From Candidatus Pacearchaeota archaeon (GTDB lineage Archaea; Nanobdellota; Nanobdellia; Pacearchaeales; GW2011-AR1): a DNA stretch of 24,660 nt. The notes beneath the pieces are model-generated. The model made no database searches and had not been told where the DNA came from. It saw nothing but the letters and a program-made list of their open reading frames with translations. Shown here in pieces: positions 13,608 through 21,253 of this stretch (positions within the stretch are counted from its first letter, which is position 1; each line of letters begins with the position of its first letter). Location of the stretch: the NCBI GenBank assembly GCA_016176815.1, contig JACOWL010000026.1, forward strand, positions 1 through 24,660, written 5' to 3'. Both the position numbers and the translations under genes were made by a program.

Positions 13608-13633
13608 GAATTCAAAAATTTTTCAACAAAGCC
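13608..13633 (+). repeat. degenerate right end of the MITE-like family
   Basis: GAATTCAAAAATTTTTCAAC followed by AAAGCC closely matches the right end of element 3 (GAATTCAAAACATTTTCAAC then AGAACT). No matching left end was found upstream, so it would be a solo end left by deletion. It sits just after the 171-aa gene, beside a CGCAA-AG-TTGCG hairpin (13597-13608). Confidence 0.45.
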
Positions 13634-13678
13634 AAAAAATAACAAAAAGATAAAAACCCTTTTTCCCATCGCCTTTTT

Positions 13679-14770
13679 ATGAAATTTAAAAGTATTCAAA
13701 AATATCTTTCGCTTGCAATAAAATTAATCCTGATTTTATCAATAATCAACGCTGTTTCAAATCATCTTTGGTATATAATGTCGACAGATATCTTTCTGTT
13801 AATTTTAATGTTTATTCCGCAGATAGTAAAAAGATATCAGATAAAAATTCCTGCTGAATTTGAGTGGATGCTGCTGGTTTTTGTGGTTTTCACGCTTTTC
13901 CTTGGAAAAATCAGCGGAATTATCGTCCCTATATTTTTTGGAGTTGCGGTTGCCATGATAGGATTTATGATTCTGGCAATTCTTTATTCAAATAATCAGA
14001 TAAAAAAAGATTATTTCTTAATAATTTTATTTACATTTAGTTTCACGATAACTTTTGGATTTCTGCTTGAACTTTTAAAATATTATTTAAAAATATTTTT
14101 AGAACAGGATATAAGCATCGGCATTTATAAGTTTTCTATGCAAAATATGACTTTTGTAATAATCGGGGCATCAATAGCTTCAATAATAGGCTATGTTTAT
14201 ATGAGTTCAGAAAAAGGAGTGATTAGGCGGGCTGTAAAAAAGATTATAGAAGAAAATCCAAAATTATTTTTAAACAAAAATAATTCTTCAGATGAAGTTT
14301 TAGAATTAATAAAAAATAAGGAAAGTCAAGAAATAGAATTTAAATCAACTTTAAGAACAAATCTTCATACAAATGAATTTGACAAGAAAATGGAATTTTC
14401 CGCGTTGAAAACAATTTCCGCTTTTCTAAATTCAGACGGCGGAACTTTATTGCTCGGAATTACCAATGAAGGCAAAATTTTAGGGATAGAGCATGATAAA
14501 TTTCCAGACACAGATAAATTTAATTTGTATTTAATAAGCCTGATAAAAGAAAGAATCGGAAAAAAACATTTTCATTTAATAGAAATCCAAAATAGCGTAA
14601 TTGAAGGCAGAACAATTGTAAAACTTATCTGCAAAAAAAGCAAAAATCCCGTTTTCCTTAAATCAGATTCAAATGAAGAAGAATTTTTTGTAAGAATGGG
14701 TCCGTCAAGCGTGCAATTGAAAGGAAGCGAGATGGTGGAGTATGTAAAAAGAAAATTTAAAAATGATTAG
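13679..14770 (+). CDS. membrane-anchored Schlafen AlbA_2 domain protein
   Basis: A 363-residue protein. Residues about 10-185 contain roughly five hydrophobic helices (for example LAIKLILILSIINAV, IVPIFFGVAVAMIGFMILAI, FVIIGASIASIIGYVYM). Residues about 215-360 form the Schlafen AlbA_2 (formerly AAA_4) nucleic-acid-binding domain: ESQEIEFKSTLRTN, ISAFLNSDGGTLLLGITNEG, ILGIEHDKFP, then EEFFVRMGPSSVQLKGSEMV. Usual AlbA_2 proteins are cytosolic regulators or RNA-targeting factors; fusion to a multi-helix membrane region is less common and suggests membrane-linked nucleic-acid sensing or defence. That role is inference. MITE-like element 2 begins 8 nt after the stop, just beyond its 9-bp target duplicate. 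Confidence 0.82.
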   Translation: MKFKSIQKYLSLAIKLILILSIINAVSNHLWYIMSTDIFLLILMFIPQIVKRYQIKIPAEFEWMLLVFVVFTLFLGKISGIIVPIFFGVAVAMIGFMILAILYSNNQIKKDYFLIILFTFSFTITFGFLLELLKYYLKIFLEQDISIGIYKFSMQNMTFVIIGASIASIIGYVYMSSEKGVIRRAVKKIIEENPKLFLNKNNSSDEVLELIKNKESQEIEFKSTLRTNLHTNEFDKKMEFSALKTISAFLNSDGGTLLLGITNEGKILGIEHDKFPDTDKFNLYLISLIKERIGKKHFHLIEIQNSVIEGRTIVKLICKKSKNPVFLKSDSNEEEFFVRMGPSSVQLKGSEMVEYVKRKFKND

Positions 14771-15065
14771 CATTATATGGCTCTGTTGAAAATCTCTTTT
14801 TTGTTTCTGTTTAAATCTTTTCTGGAAGGAAAAGTTTTGTCAAAAAATTCCTATTTTTTGTTTCTATTTTGAATTCAAATTCATTCGCCCCACCCACCAG
14901 CGCTTCGCTCCCCCTTCCACCGCCCAGTTTCGCTTTCTCTAACTCCCGACCCAGCCTGTTTTGATTTGACAAATTTGTCTCGTGAAATCGCCCGCCCTTT
15001 ATTTTTACAATTAATTGCCAAAAAAATTACGAGCTCAAAACATTTTCAACAGAGCTGCATCATAT
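14770..15065. mobile_element. MITE-like element 2 (14779-15056) with 9-bp target duplication
   Basis: A 278-bp non-coding element. Left end GGCTCTGTTGAAAAT (14779-14793) and right end ATTTTCAACAGAGCT (15042-15056) are complementary except for the outermost base. Flanks GCATTATAT (14770-14778) and GCATCATAT (15057-15065) match 8 of 9. The left part carries ATTTTGAATTCAAATTC like element 3, but with an additional ~70 bp containing TTTGTCAAAAAATTCCTATT. The interior is C-rich (CGCCCCACCCACCAGCGCTT) and includes CCCGCCCTTTATTTTT, shared with element 1. It lies between the Schlafen-like gene and tbp. This accounts for most of the 423-nt gene-free stretch 14771-15193; the rest is the tbp promoter. 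Confidence 0.8.
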
Positions 15066-15115
15066 CAAGAAAATAAAAATAAATATATATGTTTTTTAAA
15101 AAATATTTTAGAATG

Positions 15116-15186
15116 TATATATTAAAAAATATATATTCAACTATTCTTTTAGATAGCTTTATAAATGAAAATACCCCTTTATAAAT
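15116..15186 (+). promoter_or_regulatory. tbp promoter region with several TATA-like boxes and an inverted repeat
   Basis: TTTATAAAT at 15158-15166 lies 28-36 nt before the ATG (15194), right for a leaderless or nearly leaderless transcript. A second TTTATAAAT (15178-15186) overlaps the likely start site. Upstream, TATATATT-AAAA-AATATATA (15116-15135) is a perfect inverted repeat of TATA-like sequence. Binding of TBP to the extra copies could give autoregulation (inference). Confidence 0.55.
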
Positions 15187-15193
15187 CAGTAAA

Positions 15194-15751
15194 ATGACCA
15201 AAACTTCAACATATAAAGTTCAAAACATCGTCGCAACCGCTTCTTTGGGAAAACCTGTTCCTTTGACAAAACTTGCAAGAACGCAGCCAAATACAGAATA
15301 TAATCCGGAAACATTTCCCGGTCTTGTTTTAAGGATAAAAGAGCCAAAATCAGCTGTTCTTGTTTTCTCTTCGGGAAATTTGGTCTGCACAGGAACAAAA
15401 TCAACTGCTCAGGTCAGGCAGGTTATTAATGCGGTTATAAAGCAATTAAAAAAAATAAATGTGAAGATTACGGGAAAGCCAAAAATTACTGTTCAGAATA
15501 TTGTTGCATCTGGAACAATTGATTTAAAACTTAATTTAAATTTTCTGGCGCTTGAAATGGAAAATACAGAATACGAGCCGGAGCAATTCCCGGGTTTGGT
15601 TTATAAATTAGTTGACCCGACAGCGACGTTTCTTTTGTTTTCAAACGGAAAGCTGGTCTGCACAGGAACAAAAAACAAAGACCAGCTTGAAGACAGCATG
15701 AGACAACTTTTAAAAAACGTTAAAGTTGCGCTGAAAAATTATGAAAGATAA
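15194..15751 (+). CDS. tbp: TATA-binding protein (TBP)
   Basis: General transcription factor that binds the TATA box and recruits TFB and RNA polymerase. The 185-residue saddle consists of two direct repeats. Repeat 1 contains VQNIVATASLGKPVPLTKLA, TEYNPETFPGLVLRIKEPKS and VFSSGNLVCTGTKS. Repeat 2 contains VQNIVASGTIDLKLNLNFLA, TEYEPEQFPGLVYKLVDPTA and LLFSNGKLVCTGTKNKDQLE. The intercalating Phe positions are kept, and length is typical for archaea. An extra short N-terminal MTKTSTYK precedes repeat 1; there is no acidic C-terminal tail (ends KNYER). The stop lies 2 nt from the end of the convergent paralogue gene. Confidence 0.97.
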   Translation: MTKTSTYKVQNIVATASLGKPVPLTKLARTQPNTEYNPETFPGLVLRIKEPKSAVLVFSSGNLVCTGTKSTAQVRQVINAVIKQLKKINVKITGKPKITVQNIVASGTIDLKLNLNFLALEMENTEYEPEQFPGLVYKLVDPTATFLLFSNGKLVCTGTKNKDQLEDSMRQLLKNVKVALKNYER

Positions 15752-15753
15752 TT

Positions 15754-16074
15754 TTAATTCTTAAAAAAATCTATATATCCTTCACAAAAATTAACTGATT
15801 TTCTATAAAATTTTTGGATTCCGTTCTCTCCAAACAAATCATCTGATTTTTCCGCAAGAAAATCTAATTCAATTCTTACGCAAGAATATGCATCAGAATA
15901 TCCCTCATAACCGCCATAATGTCCAACATAATATCCGGAAAGAGAAGTTACAAGTTCCATAGCAGAATCGGCATCTTTTTCAAGATAAATCTCACGCAAA
16001 GCTAGCTTAAGAGAATGATCTGAAGGATTTCTCCCTTTTTTTATTTTTTCAATTAAAGTTTTATAATTTGTCAT
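15754..16074 (-). CDS. unknown paralogue family, copy 1
   Basis: A 106-residue protein beginning MTNYKTLIEKIKKGRNPSDH. The core reads LALREIYLEKDADSAMELVT, DAYSCVRIELDFLAEKSDDL and FGENGIQKFYRKSVNFCEGY. It is clearly homologous to the two genes directly upstream on the same strand (15-50 aligned positions per block are shared, including LREIYxxKD, DAYSCxRxELxFLA and DLFGxxGIQxFYRKSV). All-helical, soluble, unknown function. The three copies form a minus-strand operon convergent with tbp; this is the last copy. Confidence 0.65.
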   Translation of the reverse strand: MTNYKTLIEKIKKGRNPSDHSLKLALREIYLEKDADSAMELVTSLSGYYVGHYGGYEGYSDAYSCVRIELDFLAEKSDDLFGENGIQKFYRKSVNFCEGYIDFFKN

Positions 16075-16090
16075 TTTATGAATAATTTAT

Positions 16091-16388
16091 TTAACTTTTA
16101 AAAGAATCAAATTCTTTTCTATAATGGGGAACTGATTTTCTATAAAATTCCTGGATTCCGTCCGCTCCAAACAAGTCCTCGGCTTCTCCCGCAAGAAAAT
16201 TTAATTCTTGTCTTGTGCAGGAATATGCATCAAAATGTGTTTTATGGCAAGGAGAATTTTTAAGATGACATTCAGACATATAATCTGTAAGATCTACAGC
16301 AGATTTGAAGTCTTTGTTAAAATAAATCTCCCGTAAAATAGTCTTCATCATTCTTCATTTGCTCAATCAAGGAACTATAGTTTGTCAT
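16091..16388 (-). pseudogene. unknown paralogue family, copy 2, frameshifted near the N-terminus
   Basis: The visible open frame 16091-16351 encodes MMKTILREIYFNKDFKSAVD...DAYSCTRQELNFLAGEAEDL, FGADGIQEFYRKSV, homologous to copy 1. The family N-terminus MTNYSSLIEQMKN is encoded in another frame from ATG 16388, positioned three nucleotides after the upstream copy's stop codon begins (TAAAATG). Compared with copy 1, about eight to ten codons (GRNPSDHSLK region) are missing and the frame changes. Either the copy is dead or it restarts at the internal ATG codons at 16346-16351. Confidence 0.6.
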
Positions 16389-16389
16389 T

Positions 16390-16728
16390 TTAATTGGCTG
16401 TTTTTAATAAAGAATTTCTGAAAAATTTCTGGATATTATCTTTTTTATTTTTAAGATTAAGAAATTCGTCTGAGCTTTCAGAATAATTATTTAAATCTTT
16501 CAGCGCTTTTCTAAAAGCTTCTTGATTATCCAGTTTTTTATTTCTGACATAATAAGTTGCCAGACTATTTGCAATCTCATTAATTTTTACCGGAGTATTT
16601 GAAAAATAAGCTTGATGAAGCGCAGACCTAAATTCTTCTTGATGAGGAAAAGGATTTTCTGAAGTGTTGTCACTAATTTCAAGCTTTTCAATTAAATAAT
16701 TGGGATAATTATAATCAAATTTTATCAT
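16390..16728 (-). CDS. unknown paralogue family, copy 3 (promoter-proximal, divergent)
   Basis: From the chosen ATG at 16728 the product is 112 aa, beginning MIKFDYNYPNYLIEKLEISD. It aligns with copies 1 and 2: NYPNYLIEKL with MTNYKTLIEKI, FRSALHQAYFSNTPVKINEI with LALREIYLEKDADSAMELV, ANSLATYYV with TSLSGYYV, and NIQKFFRNSLL with GIQKFYRKSV. The Cys-containing DAYSC block of the other copies is replaced by EAFRKALKDLNNY. A longer start at 16743 adds only MPLII and has no support from the paralogues. First gene of the three-gene operon. Confidence 0.6.
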   Translation of the reverse strand: MIKFDYNYPNYLIEKLEISDNTSENPFPHQEEFRSALHQAYFSNTPVKINEIANSLATYYVRNKKLDNQEAFRKALKDLNNYSESSDEFLNLKNKKDNIQKFFRNSLLKTAN

Positions 16729-16870
16729 GATAATTAGAGGCAAACGTTCTTTTTAAATCTTTCTAAAATTACTATTTTTTAATGATAACTAATGGGCAGC
16801 TGTTTTTTAAAGAATTTTTTACTTTTTAATAAATAGATAACTTGCTAATGGTTATGATAAAAACCACTCA

Positions 16871-16885
16871 AAAATATATATAAAT
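16871..16885 (+). promoter_or_regulatory. TATA box of mcm
   Basis: AAATATATATAAATC ends about 35 nt before the mcm ATG (16921), within a very AT-rich stretch. The distance suits an archaeal core promoter. Confidence 0.5.
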
Positions 16886-16920
16886 CTATAAAAAGAAATT
16901 TTAATATATTTTATAATAAA

Positions 16921-18981
16921 ATGGATGAAAATAAATTCCCGGATGAAGAAATTCCAAAAGAGACAGATGAGAAAAAAACAAAGCAGGAAGATTTTTTAAT
17001 TGAAGCAAAAAATTTCTTTGAGGCGTATAAAAAAGAGCTATTAGAATCAAGAAGAAAAGGAAGCAACGTTATTTTTTTGGATTTTGAAAGTCTGATAAAA
17101 TTTTCAAAAATGCTTTCGGATGAAATTCTTGAAGACCCTGAAGAAGCATTAAGAATTTTTGAGCAGGCAGTTGAACAATCTCCGTTGATTGACAGCGTTA
17201 GAATCAGGCTGAAAAATCTTCCAAAATCCCAGACAGTAAAAATAAGAGATATTCGTTCAAAACACTTAAATGAAATGATTGTAGTTGAAGGAATTATCAG
17301 GCAGGCTTCTGATGTTCGGCCTCAGGTGGTAAATGCAAAATTTGAATGCCCGAGCTGCGGGACAATTATTCAGGTTTTGCAGATAGAAAAAAAATTCAGA
17401 GAGCCGTCAAGATGTTCCTGCGGGAGAAAAGGAGGATTTAAATTAATTTCAAAAGAAATGGTGGATACTCAGAGATTGGTAGTGGAAGAAGCCCATGAAT
17501 CTCTTTCAGGAGGCGAACAGCCAAAAAAAATAAATATTTTTGTAAAAGAAGATTTAGTTGAGCCAAAAATGGAAGAGAAAACTACTCCGGGAAGCAGAGT
17601 GAGGGCTATCGGAATTTTAAAAGAAGTTGCCGTTCCTTTGTCAACCGGAGGTCTTTCAACAAGATTTGAATTAGCAATTGAAGCAAATAATTTAATTCCT
17701 TTAGAAGAAACATTTGAAGAAGTTGAAATGAGCGACGAAGATGAGAGACAAATTTTAGAATTGTCGCAGACTCCAAATATTTTTAATAAATTAGCAGAAA
17801 GCATTGCGCCGAGCGTCTGGGGTTATGAAGAAATAAAAAAATCATTAATTTTGCAGTTGTTTGGAGGAGTTAAAAAAGAATTATCAGACGGTTCAAATCA
17901 GCGGGGAGATATTCACATTTTATTGGTCGGCGATCCTGGTGTTGCTAAAAGCGTAATTTTGGGATTTATGTCAAAAATCGCTCCAAAAGGAAGATATGTC
18001 GTCGGCAAGTCTACTTCAGGGGCAGGATTAACCGCGACTGTTGTAAAAGATGAATTTTTAAGAGGGTGGGCTTTGGAAGCAGGCGCAATGGTGCTGGCGA
18101 ATAAAGGTTTGGTTTGCATAGACGAATTAGAAAAAATGGATCCGCAGGACAGAAGCGCGATGCATGAAGCAATGGAACAGCAGTCAGTTACAATCAGCAA
18201 AGCAAATGTTCAGGCGTCGCTGAAAGCAGAAACTTCTGTGCTGGCTGCAGCAAATCCAAAATTCGGAAGATTTGATCCTTATCAGCCAATTGCCCAGCAA
18301 ATTGATCTTCCTCCGACGCTGATAAATCGTTTTGACATAATCTTTACATTAAAAGACTCGCCTAACAGAATAAAAGACACAAGAATCGCAACCCATGTTT
18401 TATCAGAACACACAAAAGAGACAGAATCTCTTCTTATATCCAAAGATTTGCTTAGAAAATATGTTGCATATTCAAAACAAAGAGTGAAACCCGCGCTGAC
18501 TAAAGAAGCAGTAGAAGAATTAAGAAATTTTTATGTAGAATTAAGAAACAGGCCAGTTTCTTCTGAAGGAGCAGTAAGGCCAATTCCAATTTCCGCAAGA
18601 CAGCTGCAGGCGTTGGTTAGAATGTCTGAAGCGGCCGCAAAAGTCCGTCTCAGCGACAGTGTTTCAAAACAAGACGCCCAGCAGTCAATTGAAATTATAA
18701 AATATTATCTTTCGCATGTTGGTTTTGACTACGAATCCCAAACTTTTGATATTGACAGAATTAGTTCCGGATTCTCGCACTCTCAAAGAAGCAGAATTTT
18801 CAGCGTTAAAGAAACAATTGTTGCGCTCTCAAGCAGAATGGGAAAAGAAATTCCAATTGAAGAGATTAAAAATGATTTAAGGGATAAAATGAAGGAGCAG
18901 GAAATTGATGAAGCAATTGAAAAATTAATTCAGAGCAATGAAATTTACAGGCCTAAACACGGGTTTATCGGAGTGTTTTGA
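16921..18981 (+). CDS. mcm: replicative DNA helicase MCM
   Basis: The 686-residue minichromosome maintenance helicase forms the archaeal replicative hexamer that unwinds DNA 3' to 5' at the fork. The N-terminal domain has the OB fold with a zinc site (FECPSCGTII...SRCSCGRKGG; four Cys). The AAA+ domain has Walker A GDPGVAKS at 337-344, Walker B VCIDELEKM near 397-405, sensor 1 AAANPKFGRFDPYQPIAQQI, and the arginine-finger region LINRFDIIF near 464-472. The C-terminal winged helix ends IYRPKHGFIGVF. Length is normal and no intein is present. The acidic Lys/Glu-rich N-terminal 20 residues are an extension. The RPA-like gene follows in the same direction, separated by 156 nt with its own promoter. 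Confidence 0.98.
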   Translation: MDENKFPDEEIPKETDEKKTKQEDFLIEAKNFFEAYKKELLESRRKGSNVIFLDFESLIKFSKMLSDEILEDPEEALRIFEQAVEQSPLIDSVRIRLKNLPKSQTVKIRDIRSKHLNEMIVVEGIIRQASDVRPQVVNAKFECPSCGTIIQVLQIEKKFREPSRCSCGRKGGFKLISKEMVDTQRLVVEEAHESLSGGEQPKKINIFVKEDLVEPKMEEKTTPGSRVRAIGILKEVAVPLSTGGLSTRFELAIEANNLIPLEETFEEVEMSDEDERQILELSQTPNIFNKLAESIAPSVWGYEEIKKSLILQLFGGVKKELSDGSNQRGDIHILLVGDPGVAKSVILGFMSKIAPKGRYVVGKSTSGAGLTATVVKDEFLRGWALEAGAMVLANKGLVCIDELEKMDPQDRSAMHEAMEQQSVTISKANVQASLKAETSVLAAANPKFGRFDPYQPIAQQIDLPPTLINRFDIIFTLKDSPNRIKDTRIATHVLSEHTKETESLLISKDLLRKYVAYSKQRVKPALTKEAVEELRNFYVELRNRPVSSEGAVRPIPISARQLQALVRMSEAAAKVRLSDSVSKQDAQQSIEIIKYYLSHVGFDYESQTFDIDRISSGFSHSQRSRIFSVKETIVALSSRMGKEIPIEEIKNDLRDKMKEQEIDEAIEKLIQSNEIYRPKHGFIGVF

Positions 18982-19101
18982 CTTTGGCAAACTTTTATTA
19001 TTTTATTAATTTTTATTATATTATTAAACCAAAGGCAAGGCACGACGCAGGAGTGTTTTAATATGTGGAAAATTAGAAAAATTATTTCCTTGACTATAAA
19101 T

Positions 19102-19111
19102 ATTTATAAAC
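19102..19111 (+). promoter_or_regulatory. TATA box of the RPA-like gene
   Basis: ATTTATAAAC is 27 nt upstream of the ATG at 19138, so the transcript would be leaderless or nearly so. The rest of the 156-nt gap after mcm shows no gene. Confidence 0.5.
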
Positions 19112-19137
19112 TAAATTAAATTTTTATAAGAATAAAA

Positions 19138-19773
19138 ATGGGTTCAGAACAACAATTTAAGCGAAATGTTGCATATAAGCTGAGAATAGGAGACATATTA
19201 ATTGGAAAACCGATTTTAGCTCAGGAAAAATTTCAATTTCTTGAACTTGGAAATAAAAAAATAGTAAGAGTTAATGTTATTGGAAACATTGTAGATAAAT
19301 ATCAAAGCGAGGGGGAGAAAAAATATATTTTTTTAACATTAGACGACGGTTCAGGGCAGATACATCTAAAGGCTTTTGGAGATGATGCAGAAAAATTTAA
19401 AGAAGTTCAGCATGGAGAAACCGCGCTTGTAATTGGAATAATTAGAAACTGGAGCAATGAAATTTATATTTCCCCTGAAATAATAAAAGAACAAAATCCA
19501 AAATATTTGCTGATAAGAAAACTTGAGTTAGAAAAACAGCGCTTAGACTCTTCGGAAAATAAGCCTCTTGCAAAAGAGCAGATAAAAGCCCTGAAAGACA
19601 GAATTCTTGATAAGATAAAAGATTCTGAAAAAGATGGAGGCGCTGAAACAGAAAAAATAGCCGCAGAAATAAGAGATGCTTCGCCCGAGATAATTTCCCA
19701 GGAAATACAAAAACTTCTTGAAGAAGGGGTGATTTTTGAGCCCCGCCCCGGAAAAGTCAGATATTTGGGGTGA
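19138..19773 (+). CDS. RPA32-like single-stranded DNA-binding protein (OB fold plus winged helix)
   Basis: A 211-residue protein with the layout of archaeal RPA2/RPA32. An OB fold spans about residues 38-125 (IVRVNVIGNIVDKYQSEGEK, YIFLTLDDGSGQIHLKAFGD, ALVIGIIRNWSNEIYISPEI). A charged helical linker follows, and a C-terminal winged helix spans about 155-208 (EKIAAEIRDASPEIISQEIQ, KLLEEGVIFEPRPGKVRYLG). It is expected to coat single-stranded DNA in replication and repair, consistent with its place next to mcm. The large RPA subunit is not in the window. The N-terminal KRNVAYKLRIGDIL matches the family. Confidence 0.85.
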   Translation: MGSEQQFKRNVAYKLRIGDILIGKPILAQEKFQFLELGNKKIVRVNVIGNIVDKYQSEGEKKYIFLTLDDGSGQIHLKAFGDDAEKFKEVQHGETALVIGIIRNWSNEIYISPEIIKEQNPKYLLIRKLELEKQRLDSSENKPLAKEQIKALKDRILDKIKDSEKDGGAETEKIAAEIRDASPEIISQEIQKLLEEGVIFEPRPGKVRYLG

Positions 19774-19801
19774 AATAAAAAAATCTAAAATTTAATGTTC
19801 A

Positions 19802-19960
19802 GAAAAAACTGGTTCTGTTGAAAATTTCTTTTTTGTTTTTATTTTGAATTCAAATTCCCGCTAAAGCTTGCCTAAAGGCAAGCACCCACCCTTAATTATT
19901 TAATAGCCGAGCCAAAGAAAGTTACGAATTCAAAACATTTTCAACAGAACTGAAAAAACC
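19802..19960. mobile_element. MITE-like element 3 (19811-19951) with 9-bp target duplication
   Basis: A 141-bp non-coding element. Left end GGTTCTGTTGAAAAT (19811-19825) pairs with right end ATTTTCAACAGAACT (19937-19951) except at the outermost base. A second inner match is TTTTGAATTC (19842-19851) with GAATTCAAAA (19926-19935). Flanks GAAAAAACT (19802-19810) and GAAAAAACC (19952-19960) match 8 of 9. The interior carries the hairpin GCTTGCC-TAAA-GGCAAGC (19866-19883), identical to that in element 1, and CACCCACCCTTAATTATTT. It sits between the convergent RPA-like and pilus ATPase genes. Confidence 0.82.
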
Positions 19961-19978
19961 AAAAACTTTCAACAAATT

Positions 19979-21253
19979 TTATTGAGCAATCCCAAATTTT
20001 TTTAAAATTCCCTGAGGATTTTTATAATACTCATTAATTATATCCTGAACTTCATGAAACCCGTATTTTTTTTGCTGAATTACTCTTTGCCTGAATTCTT
20101 TTTCTATTTCTTCCCTGTTTTTTCCGTATCTTAAAGCAATTTTTTCAAAAATCTTGCTTGTTCTTTTAAAATAAAATTCATTATCTTTTGGATTCCAAAC
20201 AAAAGGAGTGTTTGTCAGAGCTGCTCCTGATTCTTCAACATTTACAATTTCCACAATTTCTTTCACCTTTCTTGTTTCTTGTTTATTTACAATTGCCTGC
20301 CCCATTATGCATACGCAGTCAAGGACGTTCATCAGCGTCGGCGGCAATTCAATCGGCGGCGTTTCAAGTCTTTTTATTACTGTCTCAACAGATTCGGCGT
20401 GTATAGTGCTTATTGACGGATGTCCTGAAGCCATTCCCTGAAATAATACAAACGCTTCTTTTCCGCGAACTTCACCGACGATAATATAATCCGGCCTCTG
20501 CCTGAACGACGCTTTTAATAAAGTGAATAAATCAACTTCTCCAAACTCTCCTGTTCCTGTTGCGCTTCTTGAAACTCCCGGAAGCCAGTTTTCCCTCGGA
20601 AGGTTTATTTCGCGCGTGTCCTCTATACTTACAACTCTTGCTTCCGGAGGAATAAAAAAAGCAAGAACATTCAGCAAAGTTGTTTTTCCGGAACCTGTCC
20701 CGCCTGCAATAAGAATATTCATTTTATGTTCAACCAGCATCCATAAATATGCCATCATTTCCAAACTCAAAGTTTTAAATGAAATTAATTGCGGAGGAGT
20801 CCAGGGAGTCTGCGTGAATTTTCTAATTGTGAATGTCGGTCCTCTGCTTGTTATATCTTTGGTGTATGTTGCATTTACTCTTGAGCCGTCCTGCAAACTG
20901 CCGTCGAGAATTGGCTGGGAATAAGAAATATGTTTTCCGCATCTTTGGGCAAGTTTTTCTGTGAAGCTTTCGGCTCTTGCCAGGTTTTCAAATTCAATAT
21001 TTGTTTTAATATTTCTATAATAACGATGAACAACATAAATCGGAGTGTCAATCCCGTTGCATTCAATATCTTCAACAAAAAAATCCCGGAGTATTGGCTC
21101 AGTTTCATTCATGCCGACAAAATCTCTGCAAAGATAATAATATATTTTGTTGTAGCTTTCATATGAAAGTTCCATTTCTAATTCAAATGCTAAAATTCTG
21201 GTTCTCTGGTGAATATATTCCAACAGCGCGTCTAAATCTTTATTTATGACCAT
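19979..21253 (-). CDS. type IV pilus/secretion assembly ATPase (GspE/VirB11/ArlI-type), 5' end frameshifted
   Basis: Hexameric motor ATPase that powers pilus assembly from the cytoplasmic face. Visible in 424 aa: Walker A IAGGTGSGKTTLLN near residues 182-195, Asp box region ARVVSIEDTREINLPRENWL, Walker B PDYIIVGEVRGKEAFVLFQG, and His box MASGHPSISTIHAESVETVI. These are typical of archaeal TadA/ArlI-like ATPases. The gene probably starts earlier: codons before 21253 read EYALFYEVEEPELTIEEKKS and ALKSLVDFD in frame, and ATG 21366 begins ATGAAAAAGAATAC, which joins this frame only if one A is added to the A5 run (MKKEYALFYEV). So either this copy carries a one-base loss, or translation starts at the internal Met. 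It is the last gene of the pilin operon; no membrane platform gene (TadC/ArlJ) follows, and element 3 lies 28 bp beyond the stop. Confidence 0.88.
   Translation of the reverse strand: MVINKDLDALLEYIHQRTRILAFELEMELSYESYNKIYYYLCRDFVGMNETEPILRDFFVEDIECNGIDTPIYVVHRYYRNIKTNIEFENLARAESFTEKLAQRCGKHISYSQPILDGSLQDGSRVNATYTKDITSRGPTFTIRKFTQTPWTPPQLISFKTLSLEMMAYLWMLVEHKMNILIAGGTGSGKTTLLNVLAFFIPPEARVVSIEDTREINLPRENWLPGVSRSATGTGEFGEVDLFTLLKASFRQRPDYIIVGEVRGKEAFVLFQGMASGHPSISTIHAESVETVIKRLETPPIELPPTLMNVLDCVCIMGQAIVNKQETRKVKEIVEIVNVEESGAALTNTPFVWNPKDNEFYFKRTSKIFEKIALRYGKNREEIEKEFRQRVIQQKKYGFHEVQDIINEYYKNPQGILKKFGIAQ

Noticed and set aside
17469..18200. Minus-strand ORFs inside mcm (111 and 95 codons)
   Set aside because: They are shadows of the mcm frame with serine-rich, non-conserved sequence.
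20188..21166. Plus-strand ORFs opposite the pilus ATPase
   Set aside because: They are antisense to a conserved ATPase domain and overlap each other in several frames.
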